Below, piece by piece: positions 9,062 to 18,174 of a DNA stretch of 64,000 nucleotides. The stretch is from Pleomorphomonas sp. PLEO (GTDB taxonomy: Bacteria; Pseudomonadota; Alphaproteobacteria; Rhizobiales; Pleomorphomonadaceae). The position numbers and the translations under genes are program-made. How positions within the stretch are numbered: the stretch's first letter is position 1; each line of letters starts with the position of its first letter. The stretch covers positions 4,648,001-4,712,000 of the forward strand of contig NZ_CP166625.1 of NCBI RefSeq assembly GCF_041320595.1, given 5' to 3'. The notes beneath the pieces are model-generated. The model was not told the origin of the DNA. It did not search any database and saw nothing but the letters and a program-made list of their open reading frames with translations.

Positions 9062-9156
9062 AGGCGAGCGCTTTACGCCCGCCTCGTGAATTCACGGGAG
9101 ACCCCCTGCTCCCGTGACTGCCGGACCGGCGCGCTGACCGAGTGACGCGCCGGTCC
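9062..9156 (+). repeat. Three tandem GC-rich hairpins between binding protein and permease genes
   Basis: Three stem-loops follow the stop codon of the binding-protein gene. The first pairs 9062-9070 with 9076-9084 (nine pairs, one mismatch), the second pairs TCACGGGAG at 9092-9100 with CTCCCGTGA at 9109-9117 (perfect), and the third pairs GGACCGGCGCG at 9123-9133 with CGCGCCGGTCC at 9146-9156 (perfect, 11 pairs). None is followed by a T tract, so they look like mRNA-stabilising or partial-attenuation elements that raise binding protein over permease, not full terminators. Confidence 0.7.
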
Positions 9157-9185
9157 AATCTTCCCAAGGCCATGGAGATCGCTCC

Positions 9186-10211
9186 TTGGAATTCCTTCGC
9201 TTTCTCCTGCGGCGTGTCCTCTGGTCGTTGCTGGTTCTGGTCGGGCTATCGATGGTGATCTTCATCATCGCCCGTGCCGTTCCCGGTGACCCGGCCCGCA
9301 TGGCGCTCGGACCGACGGCCACGCAGGAACAGGTCGCCGACCTCCAGAAGAAACTCGGCCTCGACCGGCCGATCGTTCAGCAATACGGCTTGTTCATCGC
9401 CGGCCTCGCTCACGGCGACCTCGGCCGCTCGCTGCTGACCGAGAGGCCGGTCAACGACGATATCCGGGACACCTTCGCGGCGACACTCGAACTGGTGTTG
9501 GCCACGATCTTCATCGCCGTGGTGTTCGGCGTGCCGCTCGGCGTGGTGGCCGCCTACTGGAAGGATCGCTGGCCGGACAACGTGGTGCGAATCGTCGCCA
9601 TCTTCTCGGCGGTGACCCCAAGCTTCTTCCTGGCCCTCTTGCTGCAGATCCTCGCCGGCTACGTGCTGCACATCCTGCCGACGACCGGCCGCCTGCCGCC
9701 CAATTTCGATTTCGCTCCCACCCACACCGGGCTTGTGCTGATCGACTCGCTGATCGCCCTACGCCCCGACGCCTTTCTCGAAGGTCTGCGGTATCTGCTG
9801 CTACCGGCTATTGCGCTTGCCGCAGCCACCATGGGCCAGATGGCGCGCATCACCCGGTCCTCGATGATCGACGTCTCAAGTCAGGACTACATCGAGGCGA
9901 GCCGCGCTTTCGGCGTGCCCGAGTGGGTCCGCGTTTGCAAGTACATGCTGCGTCCGAGCTTCGTACCGCCACTCACCATCCTCGGCCTCGAGTTCGCGTC
10001 GCTGATCGGCAACGCCTTCGTCGTTGAGCTGGTGTTCGCCTGGCCGGGTATGGCTGCCTACGGTATCCGCACCATCCTTCAAAAGGACCTCAATGCCGTG
10101 ATGGGCGTGGTGATGGTCTCCGGTGTGTTCTTCGTTCTGGTCAATCTCGTCATCGACCTTCTGGTCGGCCTCGTCGATCCGCGCGTGCGCATCCGGGGGA
10201 GCCGCCAATGA
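9186..10211 (+). CDS. DppB-like ABC permease
   Basis: A 341-residue peptide-type permease, about six membrane spans. It opens MEFLRFLLRRVLWSLLVLVG and carries the family block IARAVPGDPARM, then the BPD_transp_1 domain with a RSSMIDVSSQDYIEASRAFG EAA-type loop. The start is a TTG at 9186 with GGAG eight bases upstream; a nearby ATG (9172) is out of frame. The TGA overlaps the ATG of the second permease by four bases. Confidence 0.9.
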   Translation: MEFLRFLLRRVLWSLLVLVGLSMVIFIIARAVPGDPARMALGPTATQEQVADLQKKLGLDRPIVQQYGLFIAGLAHGDLGRSLLTERPVNDDIRDTFAATLELVLATIFIAVVFGVPLGVVAAYWKDRWPDNVVRIVAIFSAVTPSFFLALLLQILAGYVLHILPTTGRLPPNFDFAPTHTGLVLIDSLIALRPDAFLEGLRYLLLPAIALAAATMGQMARITRSSMIDVSSQDYIEASRAFGVPEWVRVCKYMLRPSFVPPLTILGLEFASLIGNAFVVELVFAWPGMAAYGIRTILQKDLNAVMGVVMVSGVFFVLVNLVIDLLVGLVDPRVRIRGSRQ

Positions 10212-11095
10212 GCGACGAGCTTGCCCTTGCCGAAGATGCGCCGCGCCTCTCCAGCGCCTACCAGAGCTGGTATCGCTTCTCGCGCAATCCCACGGCGATG
10301 ATCGGCCTCATCATCGTGGCCGTCTGCGTCCTCGCCGCCATTCTCGCGCCGTGGATCACGCCGCATCCCGATCACGTTGGCGCCGTCGTCAATTTCCGCG
10401 CCCGTCATCTGCCGCCATCGACGGACTACTGGTTCGGCACAGACAATGTCGGCCGCGACATCTTCACCCGCGTCATCTTCGGCTTCCGCATCTCGTTGAT
10501 GCTGGCCGTGGTGGTTCTCGGAACCGCCATCCCGATCGGAACGATCCTCGGCTTGATGGCCGGCTACTTCGGTGGCTGGGTCGAGATCGTGATCATGCGC
10601 TTCACCGACATCGCCCTCGCCATCCCACCGCTGGTCATGGCGCTGGCGGTGGCAGCGGTGCTGTCGCCCGACCTCATCAACTCGATGCTGGCCATCGCCG
10701 CCCTGTGGTGGACCTGGCACACCCGCCTCATCTACTCGATCACCCGTCAGCTCAGGACGCGGGAATTCGTCGAGGCGGCGGAAACGCTTGGCGCCAGCAA
10801 GTTCCACATCCTCTTTCGAGAAATCCTGCCCAACTGCGTTTCGGCCCTCGCCGTGAAGACGTCGCTCGACTGCGGCTTCGTCATCCTGGTCGGTGCGTCG
10901 CTGTCCTTCCTGGGTCTCGGCATCCAGCCGCCGACGCCCGACCTCGGCACCATGGTGGCATCCGGTTCGGCCTTCCTGCCCGACTACTGGTGGGAATCGG
11001 TCCTGCCCGGATCAGCCATTCTGTTCATTGCCCTCGGCTTCAACCTGCTCGGCGACGGGCTGCGCGACCTCTACGACGTGGAGAACGTCCGATGA
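10208..11095 (+). CDS. DppC-like ABC permease
   Basis: A 295-residue second permease of the peptide-type importer. After an N-terminal cytoplasmic tail and a first span it has the family signature FGTDNVGRDIFTRVIFG, then the BPD_transp_1 region with an EAAETLGASKFHILFREILP EAA loop that contacts the ATPases. It overlaps the upstream permease by four bases and the downstream ATPase gene by four (ATGA), which implies translational coupling. Confidence 0.9.
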   Translation: MSDELALAEDAPRLSSAYQSWYRFSRNPTAMIGLIIVAVCVLAAILAPWITPHPDHVGAVVNFRARHLPPSTDYWFGTDNVGRDIFTRVIFGFRISLMLAVVVLGTAIPIGTILGLMAGYFGGWVEIVIMRFTDIALAIPPLVMALAVAAVLSPDLINSMLAIAALWWTWHTRLIYSITRQLRTREFVEAAETLGASKFHILFREILPNCVSALAVKTSLDCGFVILVGASLSFLGLGIQPPTPDLGTMVASGSAFLPDYWWESVLPGSAILFIALGFNLLGDGLRDLYDVENVR

Positions 11096-11937
11096 GCGAG
11101 GCCCTGCTCTCCGTCCGCAATCTCTCCGTCGAATTCACGACATACGGCCGCACGCAGCCAGTGCTACATGGGGTCAACCTCGACGTTCCCGCCAGAAGCC
11201 ATGTCGCGCTGGTCGGCGAGAGCGGTTCCGGCAAGACGGTGACCATGAAGTCGATCATGGGCCTTCTGCACATGCCGCCGGCCGCCATAAGCTCCGGCGC
11301 CATCCTCTACGACGGCCGTGATCTCCTGACGATGCCTCGGCGCGAGCGCCTGAAGCTTACGGGCACCGACATGTCCATGGTGTTCCAGGATCCGATGAGT
11401 TCGCTCAATCCGGTTTTCACCATCGCCGATCAGATGACGACGATCCTGAAATATGCCGATCGTCGCCTTGGGCGTTCGCGATCGCGAAGCCAGCGCATGC
11501 AGCGCGTCCTCGAAGTGCTGGCCCAGGTCAGAATGCGCGAACCCGAGCGGGTGGCTCGTTCCTACCCGATCATGTTGTCGGGCGGCATGCGCCAGCGGGT
11601 GCTGATCGCCATGGCCCTCCTGTCGGAACCGCGCCTGCTGATCGCCGACGAGCCGGGTACGGCGCTGGACGTCACTACCCAGGCCCAGATCCTCAAGCTG
11701 CTCAAGGATCTCGTCGAGGAGCGGGGACTGGCGTTGCTGATGATCACTCACAATCTCGGCGTGGTGCGCGAGACTTCCGACTACGTCTACGTCATGCACA
11801 AGGGTGTGGTGGTGGAGGAAGCGCCGACGGCTCAATTGTTCGCAGCCCCCAAGGTCGCCTACACGCGGGCGCTGATCGACGCGGTGCCTCGCCTCACCGG
11901 TGTCCGGCCTGCCGAACGGACGGAGGCGACGCCATGA
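11092..11937 (+). CDS. DppD-like ABC ATPase
   Basis: A 281-residue ATP-binding subunit. Walker A is [10 protein letters not shown] near residue 43, the signature is [12 protein letters not shown], and Walker B reads [13 protein letters not shown] followed by a switch histidine in MITHNLGVV. The usual DEPTTALD is DEPGTALD here, a Thr to Gly change after the catalytic Glu that is unusual but not obviously inactivating. The frame stays open far upstream inside the permease gene; I use the ATG at 11092 because it gives the ATGA overlap and the family's normal N-terminus ([11 protein letters not shown]). Confidence 0.9.
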   Translation: MSEALLSVRNLSVEFTTYGRTQPVLHGVNLDVPARSHVALVGESGSGKTVTMKSIMGLLHMPPAAISSGAILYDGRDLLTMPRRERLKLTGTDMSMVFQDPMSSLNPVFTIADQMTTILKYADRRLGRSRSRSQRMQRVLEVLAQVRMREPERVARSYPIMLSGGMRQRVLIAMALLSEPRLLIADEPGTALDVTTQAQILKLLKDLVEERGLALLMITHNLGVVRETSDYVYVMHKGVVVEEAPTAQLFAAPKVAYTRALIDAVPRLTGVRPAERTEATP

Positions 11938-12839
11938 ACACGCGGCAGAACTCGCTCCTCGAAGTCGTCGACCTCGTCAAGACTTTCCCGGTCACCAACG
12001 CCTTCGGCGGTCGCGCCGGCGAGGTGACGGCGGTCGATCATGTGTCCTTCACCATTCGGCGCGGCGGCGTCTACGGCCTTGCCGGCGAAAGTGGCTCCGG
12101 AAAATCGACCATTGCCCGCATGATCATGGGACTGCTGGAACCGACGGGCGGCGACATCCTGCTGTCTGGCGAAAACATCACTGGCAAGCTCGGCACCCGC
12201 GCCCATTCGCGCCAGGTGCAGATGGTGTTCCAGAATCCTGGTTCGTCGCTCAATCCCCGACGGACCATTGGCCAATCGATCGCCGTGCCGCTCGAAGCAC
12301 ACGGCCACCCACGCGCCGACCGGCGACGGCGAATCTCCGAACTCCTTGAGATGGTGCAACTGCCGGCCAGCTTCGCCGATCGCTATCCGCACGAGCTTTC
12401 CGGCGGCCAGAAGCAGCGCGTCGCCATCGCCCGGGCGCTTGCCGTAGCGCCACAGCTGGTCGTCCTCGACGAGCCGACGTCGGCGCTCGACGTATCGGTG
12501 CAGGCCAAGGTGATCGAGCTACTCACCGAACTCGGGCAACAACTCGACCTCACCTACCTCTTCATCTCCCACGACCTCAGCCTGATGCGCAATTTCGCCG
12601 ACGAGGTCGGCGTGCTCTACCGCGGTCGCATCGTCGAGCGCGGGCGTACGGCAAAGGTGTTCGAACATCCCGAGCACGATTACACGCGCCTGCTGATCGC
12701 CTCGGTGCCAGTGATCTCGGCCGAAGAGGAGGCGATGAGGCCGGTCATTCCATTGATCGACGGAGAGATTCCGACGGCGGAAAAACTGCTCGCCCTCCGG
12801 GAGAGCCAAAAAGCAACCGAAGTTCCCAAGAGGACCTGA
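11934..12839 (+). CDS. DppF-like ABC ATPase
   Basis: A 301-residue second ATP-binding subunit. It shows Walker A GESGSGKSTIARMI, a Q-loop MVFQNPGSSLNPR, signature LSGGQKQRVAIARAL, Walker B LVVLDEPTSALDV and the H-switch FISHDLSLM. The C-terminal region has an oligopeptide-transporter-type extension (HDYTRLLIASVP). The ATG overlaps the previous stop by four bases. With its partner it forms the heterodimeric motor of the importer. Confidence 0.92.
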   Translation: MNTRQNSLLEVVDLVKTFPVTNAFGGRAGEVTAVDHVSFTIRRGGVYGLAGESGSGKSTIARMIMGLLEPTGGDILLSGENITGKLGTRAHSRQVQMVFQNPGSSLNPRRTIGQSIAVPLEAHGHPRADRRRRISELLEMVQLPASFADRYPHELSGGQKQRVAIARALAVAPQLVVLDEPTSALDVSVQAKVIELLTELGQQLDLTYLFISHDLSLMRNFADEVGVLYRGRIVERGRTAKVFEHPEHDYTRLLIASVPVISAEEEAMRPVIPLIDGEIPTAEKLLALRESQKATEVPKRT

Positions 12840-12842
12840 CAG

Positions 12843-14390
12843 ATGATCAGAATAGGCATCGACGTCGGCGGCACCAATACGGACGCCGTCGTGATGGATG
12901 GCGCGCGCGTGCTTGCCGGCGTCAAGGCAGCGACAACGGCCGACGTGATGACCGGCGTCGTCAATGCACTTGCCGACGTGTTGAAAGCATCCGGCAAGGC
13001 CGCCGCCGACATCGACGTGGTGATGATCGGTACCACCCACTTCACCAATGCCGTCGTGCAGCGGCGCGATCTTGCCAAGACAGCCGCCGTACGCCTTGGT
13101 CTGCCGGCGACCGCCTCGTTGCCACCGATGGTCGACTGGCCGGCAGATCTCCGCGAAGCCATCGGCAATCTCAGCTATCTCGCCCATGGCGGCAACGAGT
13201 TCGACGGCCGCAAGATCTCGCCGCTCGACGAAGCCGAGCTGATCGGCATTGCCGAGGACATCAAGGCCAAGGGCGTCAACACCATCGCCATTACCTCGGT
13301 GTTCTCTCCGGTCAGCGACGAATGCGAGAAGCAGGCGGCCGCCATCTTCGAGAAGGCGATCCCAGGCGCCCATATCACGCTGTCGTCCGAGATCGGCCGC
13401 ATCGGCCTGCTCGAACGCGAGAACGCCGCGATCATGAATGCCTGCCTGCGCGACCTGTCGCAGCAAGTCATCGAGGCCTTCCGCGGAGCCATCACGTCGG
13501 CCGGCATCAAGGGCAAGTTCTTCCTGACGCAGAACGACGGTACGCTGATGGAGGCCGCCTTCGCCGAGAAATTCCCGGTGCTGACCTTCGCCTCCGGCCC
13601 GACCAACTCGATGCGCGGGGCGGCGTTCCTCTCCGGTGTCAAGGATGCGATCGTCGTCGACATCGGCGGCACCACTTCCGACGTCGGCTCGTTGCACAAG
13701 GGCTTCCCGCGCCAGGCGACGGTGGCCGTGGAAGTGGGCGGCGTCCGCACCAACTTCCGCATGCCCGACGTGTTCTCCATCGGCCTCGGTGGCGGTTCGC
13801 ACGTGGTCGAGACGGACATGGGCGTCAAGGTCGGCCCGACCTCGGTCGGCTATCGCATCGTCACCGAAGCGCTGATTTTCGGCGGCAAGACGCTCACCAC
13901 ATCGGACGTGGTGGTTGCCGCCGGCAAATACGACCTTGGCGACCGCTCCAAGGTTGCTCACCTCCCACAGGCTCTGATCACCGCCACCGAGGCGCGCATC
14001 GCCGCCATGCTTGAGGATTGCGTCGAGCGCTCTCGCCTGTCGCCGGATCCGCTGCCGGTGATCGTCGTCGGCGGTGGCTCGATCCTGGTCGACAAGCCGA
14101 TCGCCGGCCTCGAACTGATCAAGCCCGACCACTTCGCCGTGGCCAATGCCGTCGGTGCGGCCATCGCCCAGGTATCGGGCGAGGTCGACCGCGTCTACGC
14201 GCTGGCGGAAATCGGTCGCGATGCCGCGCTCGCCGATGCGAAAGCGCAGGCGATCGAGGCGGCCGTCAATGCCGGCGCCTCCCGCGACAGCATCGAGATC
14301 GTCGACGTCGAAGACGTGCCGCTCGCCTACCTGCCCGGCAATGCCACCCGCGTTCGCGTCAAGGCCGTTGGAGAGTTGCATGTCGCCTAA
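12843..14390 (+). CDS. Hydantoinase/oxoprolinase A-like protein, short form
   Basis: A 515-residue member of the hydantoinase A/oxoprolinase family (ASKHA ATPase fold). Seen motifs are GIDVGGTNTDAVVMDG at the N-terminus, IGTTHFTNAVVQRRDL, VVDIGGTTSDVGSL and SIGLGGGSHV. It is shorter than ordinary HyuA subunits (about 680-700 residues), and there is no HyuB partner in the operon; instead two DUF917 proteins follow. Family members hydrolyse cyclic amides (hydantoins, 5-oxoproline) with ATP. It starts four bases after the ATPase stop, and its end overlaps the first DUF917 gene by 11 bases. The natural substrate is unknown. Confidence 0.85.
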   Translation: MIRIGIDVGGTNTDAVVMDGARVLAGVKAATTADVMTGVVNALADVLKASGKAAADIDVVMIGTTHFTNAVVQRRDLAKTAAVRLGLPATASLPPMVDWPADLREAIGNLSYLAHGGNEFDGRKISPLDEAELIGIAEDIKAKGVNTIAITSVFSPVSDECEKQAAAIFEKAIPGAHITLSSEIGRIGLLERENAAIMNACLRDLSQQVIEAFRGAITSAGIKGKFFLTQNDGTLMEAAFAEKFPVLTFASGPTNSMRGAAFLSGVKDAIVVDIGGTTSDVGSLHKGFPRQATVAVEVGGVRTNFRMPDVFSIGLGGGSHVVETDMGVKVGPTSVGYRIVTEALIFGGKTLTTSDVVVAAGKYDLGDRSKVAHLPQALITATEARIAAMLEDCVERSRLSPDPLPVIVVGGGSILVDKPIAGLELIKPDHFAVANAVGAAIAQVSGEVDRVYALAEIGRDAALADAKAQAIEAAVNAGASRDSIEIVDVEDVPLAYLPGNATRVRVKAVGELHVA

Positions 14391-15489
14391 AGGCTATCTT
14401 CTGAGCGAGGCCGATCTACACCCGCTGTCGCTTGGCGCGGCACTGCTCGGTACCGGTGGCGGCGGCAATCCCTACATCGGCATGCTGCGGGCACGCGAGC
14501 TGATCCGGTCCGGACATGAGATCCGGATCATCGATCTCGATACCCTGCCGGACGACGCCTTCGTCGGCGAGGTCGGCGGCATTGGCGCGCCCGTCGTCGG
14601 GATCGAAAAATTCGAGGAAGGCCACGAGTGCTATTACGCCATGCGGGCCGTCGAGGAGGCCGCCGGCGTCAAGATGTCGGCGCTCATCTCGGCGGAAATC
14701 GGCGGTTCCAATAGCCTCGAGCCGATCATCGCCGCCGCATATGCCGGCCTGCCGGTACTCGATGGCGACGGCATGGGGCGCGCCTTTCCCGAAGTGCAGA
14801 TGACCACCTTCTTCATCTATGGCGCGCCGACGGCACCGGCTGCCATCGCTGACGAGAAGGGCAATGTCGTCGTCTTCCGCCAGGTCATCGACATGTTCTG
14901 GCTGGAGCGCTTCGCCCGCGATGCCGCCGTTGCCATGGGCGCCACGGCTGGGCTTGCCTCTGCGCCGATGACCATGGAGTACGTTCGCCGGACGGCCGTT
15001 CCCGGCACGGTCAGCGAAGCGCTGAGGATCGGCCATACCGTGCTCGATGCCCGCAAGGCGCGGCGCAACGTCATCGAAGAGGTCCTCAAAGTGACCGGCG
15101 GCGGTCTCTACTTCACGGGCAAGATCACCGATGTCAGGCGCGAGCTGACCGGCGGCTTCGCGCGCGGCCACGCCATCCTGTCCGGGATCAACGACTTCGC
15201 CGGCTCGGAGGCGCGTATCGCCATCCAGAACGAAAATTTGGTGCTCTGGGTCGACGGCGAGCCAAAGGTGATGGTGCCCGACCTCATCGTCAATCTCGAC
15301 CTCGACACCGGCGAGCCGATCACCACCGAGGTGCTGCGTTATGGCCAGCGCATTGCCGTGCTCGGCCTGCCGGTCCATCCGCTCATGAAAACGGAAAAGG
15401 CGCTCGACGTCGTCGGCCCCAAGGCCTTCGGCTATCCCGAGCTCACCTTCGTGCCCATCGCCGCCTCGCAAGCGTCTATCCAAGGATGA
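14380..15489 (+). CDS. DUF917 (S-Me-THD family) protein 1
   Basis: A 369-residue DUF917 protein. Recognisable blocks are a glycine-rich turn ALLGTGGGGNPYIG near residue 25 and LDGDGMGRAFPEVQM near residue 130. The family has been linked to thiohydantoin desulfurisation and is often beside hydantoinase-A genes; exact activity for this protein is not known. The frame extends upstream inside the HyuA-like gene, but the ATG at 14380 gives the family-length protein. It is a paralogue of the next gene, sharing both motifs and overall length. Confidence 0.85.
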   Translation: MSPKGYLLSEADLHPLSLGAALLGTGGGGNPYIGMLRARELIRSGHEIRIIDLDTLPDDAFVGEVGGIGAPVVGIEKFEEGHECYYAMRAVEEAAGVKMSALISAEIGGSNSLEPIIAAAYAGLPVLDGDGMGRAFPEVQMTTFFIYGAPTAPAAIADEKGNVVVFRQVIDMFWLERFARDAAVAMGATAGLASAPMTMEYVRRTAVPGTVSEALRIGHTVLDARKARRNVIEEVLKVTGGGLYFTGKITDVRRELTGGFARGHAILSGINDFAGSEARIAIQNENLVLWVDGEPKVMVPDLIVNLDLDTGEPITTEVLRYGQRIAVLGLPVHPLMKTEKALDVVGPKAFGYPELTFVPIAASQASIQG

Positions 15490-16571
15490 AAGCCATGAAG
15501 ATCAAACGCATCGTCCAGGCCGAGGATATGGAAGACATAGCCACGGGTGGCGCCATTCTCGGCACCGGTGGCGGTGGCGACCCTTACGTCGGCAAGCTGA
15601 TGGCCCAGGAGGCAATCCGCCGGCACGCGCCGGTCAAGATCATCGACGTCGACGAACTCGCCGACGACGCGCTGGTCGTGCCTGTGTGCATGATGGGCGC
15701 CCCGACGGTGATGACCGAGAAGATCCCGGCCGGCCGCGAACTGATCGTCGCCTTCCGCAAGCTCGAAGAACTGCTCGGCCGCAAGATCGATGCGGTGCTG
15801 TGCGGCGAAGCCGGCGGCGTCAACTCGACGACGCCGTTCGTCGTGGCCGCCGAAACCGGGCTGCCCCTGGTCGACGGCGACGGCATGGGCCGCGCCTTTC
15901 CCGAACTGCAGATGGAAACCTTCGGCATGTATGGCGTCAAGGCGACGCCGATGGTGCTCTGCGACGACAAGGGCAACTCGCTGGTGCTCGACACCGTGTC
16001 CAACGCCTGGACCGAGCGCCTCGCCCGCGCCGCCACCGTGGAGATGGGCGGCTCGGCTTTGCTCGCCTTCTACTCGATGGATGGCGCCACCGCCAAGAAA
16101 TGCGTGGTGCGCGGCACCCTCAGCCTGACGGCCAAACTTGGCGCGACGCTGCGGGTGGCACGGGCCGGTCACCGCGATCCGGTCGCCGCCATCGTCGACG
16201 AGCTCGATGCCAGTGTGATTTTCCACGGCCGCATCAAGGATATCGAACGGCGCACCGTCGGCGGCTTCGCCCGTGGCAAGGCCCGCTTCGAGGGTGTCGA
16301 AGAGTGGAAGGGCCACGACTTCCGGCTCGACTTCCAGAACGAGTTCCTGGTGGCCGAACGTGACGGCGAGATCATCGTGACGACGCCCGACCTGATCACC
16401 GCGCTGGAGGCCGAAAGCGGCAATCCTGTCACCGCCGACGCGCTCCGCTACGGCCTGCGCCTCAAGGTGCTCGCCCTGCCCTGCAACCCGCTGTGGCGCA
16501 CACCCCAAGGCATCGACCTCGTGGGGCCACGCTACTTCGGCTATGATGTGGATTACCGGCCGATGACCTGA
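15486..16571 (+). CDS. DUF917 (S-Me-THD family) protein 2
   Basis: A 361-residue second DUF917 protein. It repeats the paralogue's motifs as AILGTGGGGDPYVG and DGDGMGRAFPELQM, with a matching C-terminal block (VVGPKAFGY in the first copy, LVGPRYFGY here). The ATG overlaps the previous stop (ATGA); another ATG four codons in (15498) is possible. Two adjacent, clearly diverged copies suggest a heteromeric enzyme or two related substrates. It closes the peptide-type ABC operon and converges on the ROK gene. Confidence 0.85.
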   Translation: MKAMKIKRIVQAEDMEDIATGGAILGTGGGGDPYVGKLMAQEAIRRHAPVKIIDVDELADDALVVPVCMMGAPTVMTEKIPAGRELIVAFRKLEELLGRKIDAVLCGEAGGVNSTTPFVVAAETGLPLVDGDGMGRAFPELQMETFGMYGVKATPMVLCDDKGNSLVLDTVSNAWTERLARAATVEMGGSALLAFYSMDGATAKKCVVRGTLSLTAKLGATLRVARAGHRDPVAAIVDELDASVIFHGRIKDIERRTVGGFARGKARFEGVEEWKGHDFRLDFQNEFLVAERDGEIIVTTPDLITALEAESGNPVTADALRYGLRLKVLALPCNPLWRTPQGIDLVGPRYFGYDVDYRPMT

Positions 16572-16675
16572 ATGCAGACGACGCGTCGGCAAGGCAGCGT
16601 CGCGTCCCGCTCGTTGCATCGCTCGCCTTGGCAACAGGGTCACGCCGGCGTCGTCCGAACAGCGGGACGATCCTC

Positions 16676-16692
16676 GGGCCGCGCTTCGGCCC
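16676..16692. terminator. Small hairpin at convergent gene ends (weak terminator candidate)
   Basis: GGGCCG (16676-16681) pairs with CGGCCC (16687-16692) around a short CGCTT loop, between the converging DUF917 and ROK genes. No T tract follows on either strand, so a terminator role is only suggested by position. Confidence 0.25.
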
Positions 16693-16693
16693 C

Positions 16694-17941
16694 TCAGCCG
16701 GCTCGTTCCATACGACGTCTGGCACGCTCTGGACGATCGGAGGTCGCGACGATGCGATTGAGTAGGTCGGATGCTCCGGCGGGCGAGAAGACATTATCGA
16801 CCACCAGTTGGCCGGTGCCAAATAGGGCGATATCGGCCTGCGGCGGGGCAAGGACGATGTTGAGTTCCCGCGTCGCCAGCGGCAGGCAGCGCTGATAGAC
16901 CAACTCGCGGATGCCCGATAGCAGGAAGTCGCCGCCGCGTGCCAGCGTTCCGCCCACCACAACAAGGCCGGGATTGAGGATGCTGACGACATCGGCCGTC
17001 ACCTCGCCGATGACACGGCCGGCCTTGCGCAGCAGCATGATCGCCTCGGGCACCTGTTGCTCGACGAGGGCTATGACGTCGCGGGCGTTGTCCGCCTGGA
17101 AGCCGAGCGCGCGCAGGTCGCGGGCGATGGCCCAACCGGCGGCACGCGCCTCGACGCAGCCGAGTTTGCCGCAGCGACACAGCGGCGCGTCCTCGGATTC
17201 GAATTGAATGTGGCCGATATCTCCGGAGGCGCCGTGGGCACCGCGGAACATCTTGCCATCGGCGATGAAGCCGGCACCGATGCCGGTTCCCACCTTGATG
17301 AACAGCATGTCGTCGGCGAGATCGAAATGCCGGCGATACTCATGCAAGGTCATCAGGTTGACGTCATTGTCCACGTAGACCGGCACGCCGAAATGCCCGA
17401 CCATCGGGCCGATGATGTCAACGTCGTCCCAGCCGCGCATGATCGATGGCCCGACGACGCGGCCGCGCTTGTAGTCCACCGGTGCCGGCAGGCTCAAACC
17501 AATGCCCAGCAGTATTCCATTCCCGCCGTCCGCGTCCGACAGCAGGCTACGGAATCCATCGGCGATCCTGTCGAGCGTCGCCGCCGGTCCCTCGGTCACG
17601 TCGTAGCGCAGCGTGCTCTGGGCGATGAGCGCCGGTTCTGGCGACATCAGAGCCAGGTGGAGATGCGCCTCGCCGACATTGGCCACCAGCACATAGCCGA
17701 TCTGTCGGTTGACGGCCAACACGCGGGTCGGGCGCCCCCCACTGGGCAAGGTTCTTGCCGCCTCTTCGACCAGATCGGCGGCAATCAACGCATTCAGCCT
17801 CTGGGTCACCGTCACCCGCGACAGCCCCGACCGCTCGAGCAGCGCCGAACGCGAGACGGCCGCGCCGGTGGCGATCAACGAAAAGATGCCGCTGGCATTG
17901 GTCAGCGCGGCGTTATCGCCAGCACCGTCTCTGGGAGGCAT
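16694..17941 (-). CDS. ROK-family transcriptional regulator
   Basis: A 415-residue NagC/XylR-type repressor. The N-terminus holds a winged helix-turn-helix (SRSALLERSGLSRVTVTQRL), followed by a ROK sugar-kinase fold with an inner-membrane-free body: VDNDVNLMTLHEY, IKVGTGIGAGFI and the zinc motif CRCGKLGCVEA. I place the start at the ATG reading from 17941 (MPPRDGAG); an upstream in-frame start at 18016 would add residues not typical for the family. It is divergent from the FGGY kinase and FrcBCA-like operon, and two matched inverted repeats (18023-18038 and 19820-19835) are its likely operators. Confidence 0.88.
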   Translation of the reverse strand: MPPRDGAGDNAALTNASGIFSLIATGAAVSRSALLERSGLSRVTVTQRLNALIAADLVEEAARTLPSGGRPTRVLAVNRQIGYVLVANVGEAHLHLALMSPEPALIAQSTLRYDVTEGPAATLDRIADGFRSLLSDADGGNGILLGIGLSLPAPVDYKRGRVVGPSIMRGWDDVDIIGPMVGHFGVPVYVDNDVNLMTLHEYRRHFDLADDMLFIKVGTGIGAGFIADGKMFRGAHGASGDIGHIQFESEDAPLCRCGKLGCVEARAAGWAIARDLRALGFQADNARDVIALVEQQVPEAIMLLRKAGRVIGEVTADVVSILNPGLVVVGGTLARGGDFLLSGIRELVYQRCLPLATRELNIVLAPPQADIALFGTGQLVVDNVFSPAGASDLLNRIVATSDRPERARRRMERAG

Positions 17942-18022
17942 CCGAATATCTCCTGCTAGCCCTGATGTAGCCAATACTCGTGTTCGAATAAAGCGCCAAG
18001 GGCTACCCTGCACCATTACTTA

Positions 18023-18038
18023 TGTATAAAAATATACA
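18023..18038. promoter_or_regulatory. Candidate ROK operator, copy 1
   Basis: TGTATA at 18023-18028 and TATACA at 18033-18038 form a perfect inverted repeat with an AAAA spacer, in the divergent region between the ROK gene and the FGGY kinase gene. A related 24-base block (20 of 24 identical over 18017-18040 versus 19814-19837) recurs before the binding-protein gene. Confidence 0.6.
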
Positions 18039-18174
18039 AAATGGTCTTGACTTTTGATCATGTGCGGGCTTTCTTGAGGCCAAACGGGAGGTTGCGCCCT
18101 AGCATGTGCGCAACGCCGCCGTAGGTTTTCGCGGCGCCGAGCAGAATGCAGGCGTCGATCGGGGGAGCGAGGAA

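Noticed and set aside
10123-11091. N-terminal extension of the DppD-like ATPase frame into the permease gene
   Set aside because: The extension overlaps a clear permease and the family N-terminus begins at 11092 with an ATGA overlap.
12519-14381. A 620-codon antisense frame opposite the HyuA-like and ATPase genes
   Set aside because: The frame is a by-product of high GC in a coding region. The plus-strand genes have clear motifs and overlaps; the antisense frame has no recognisable domain.
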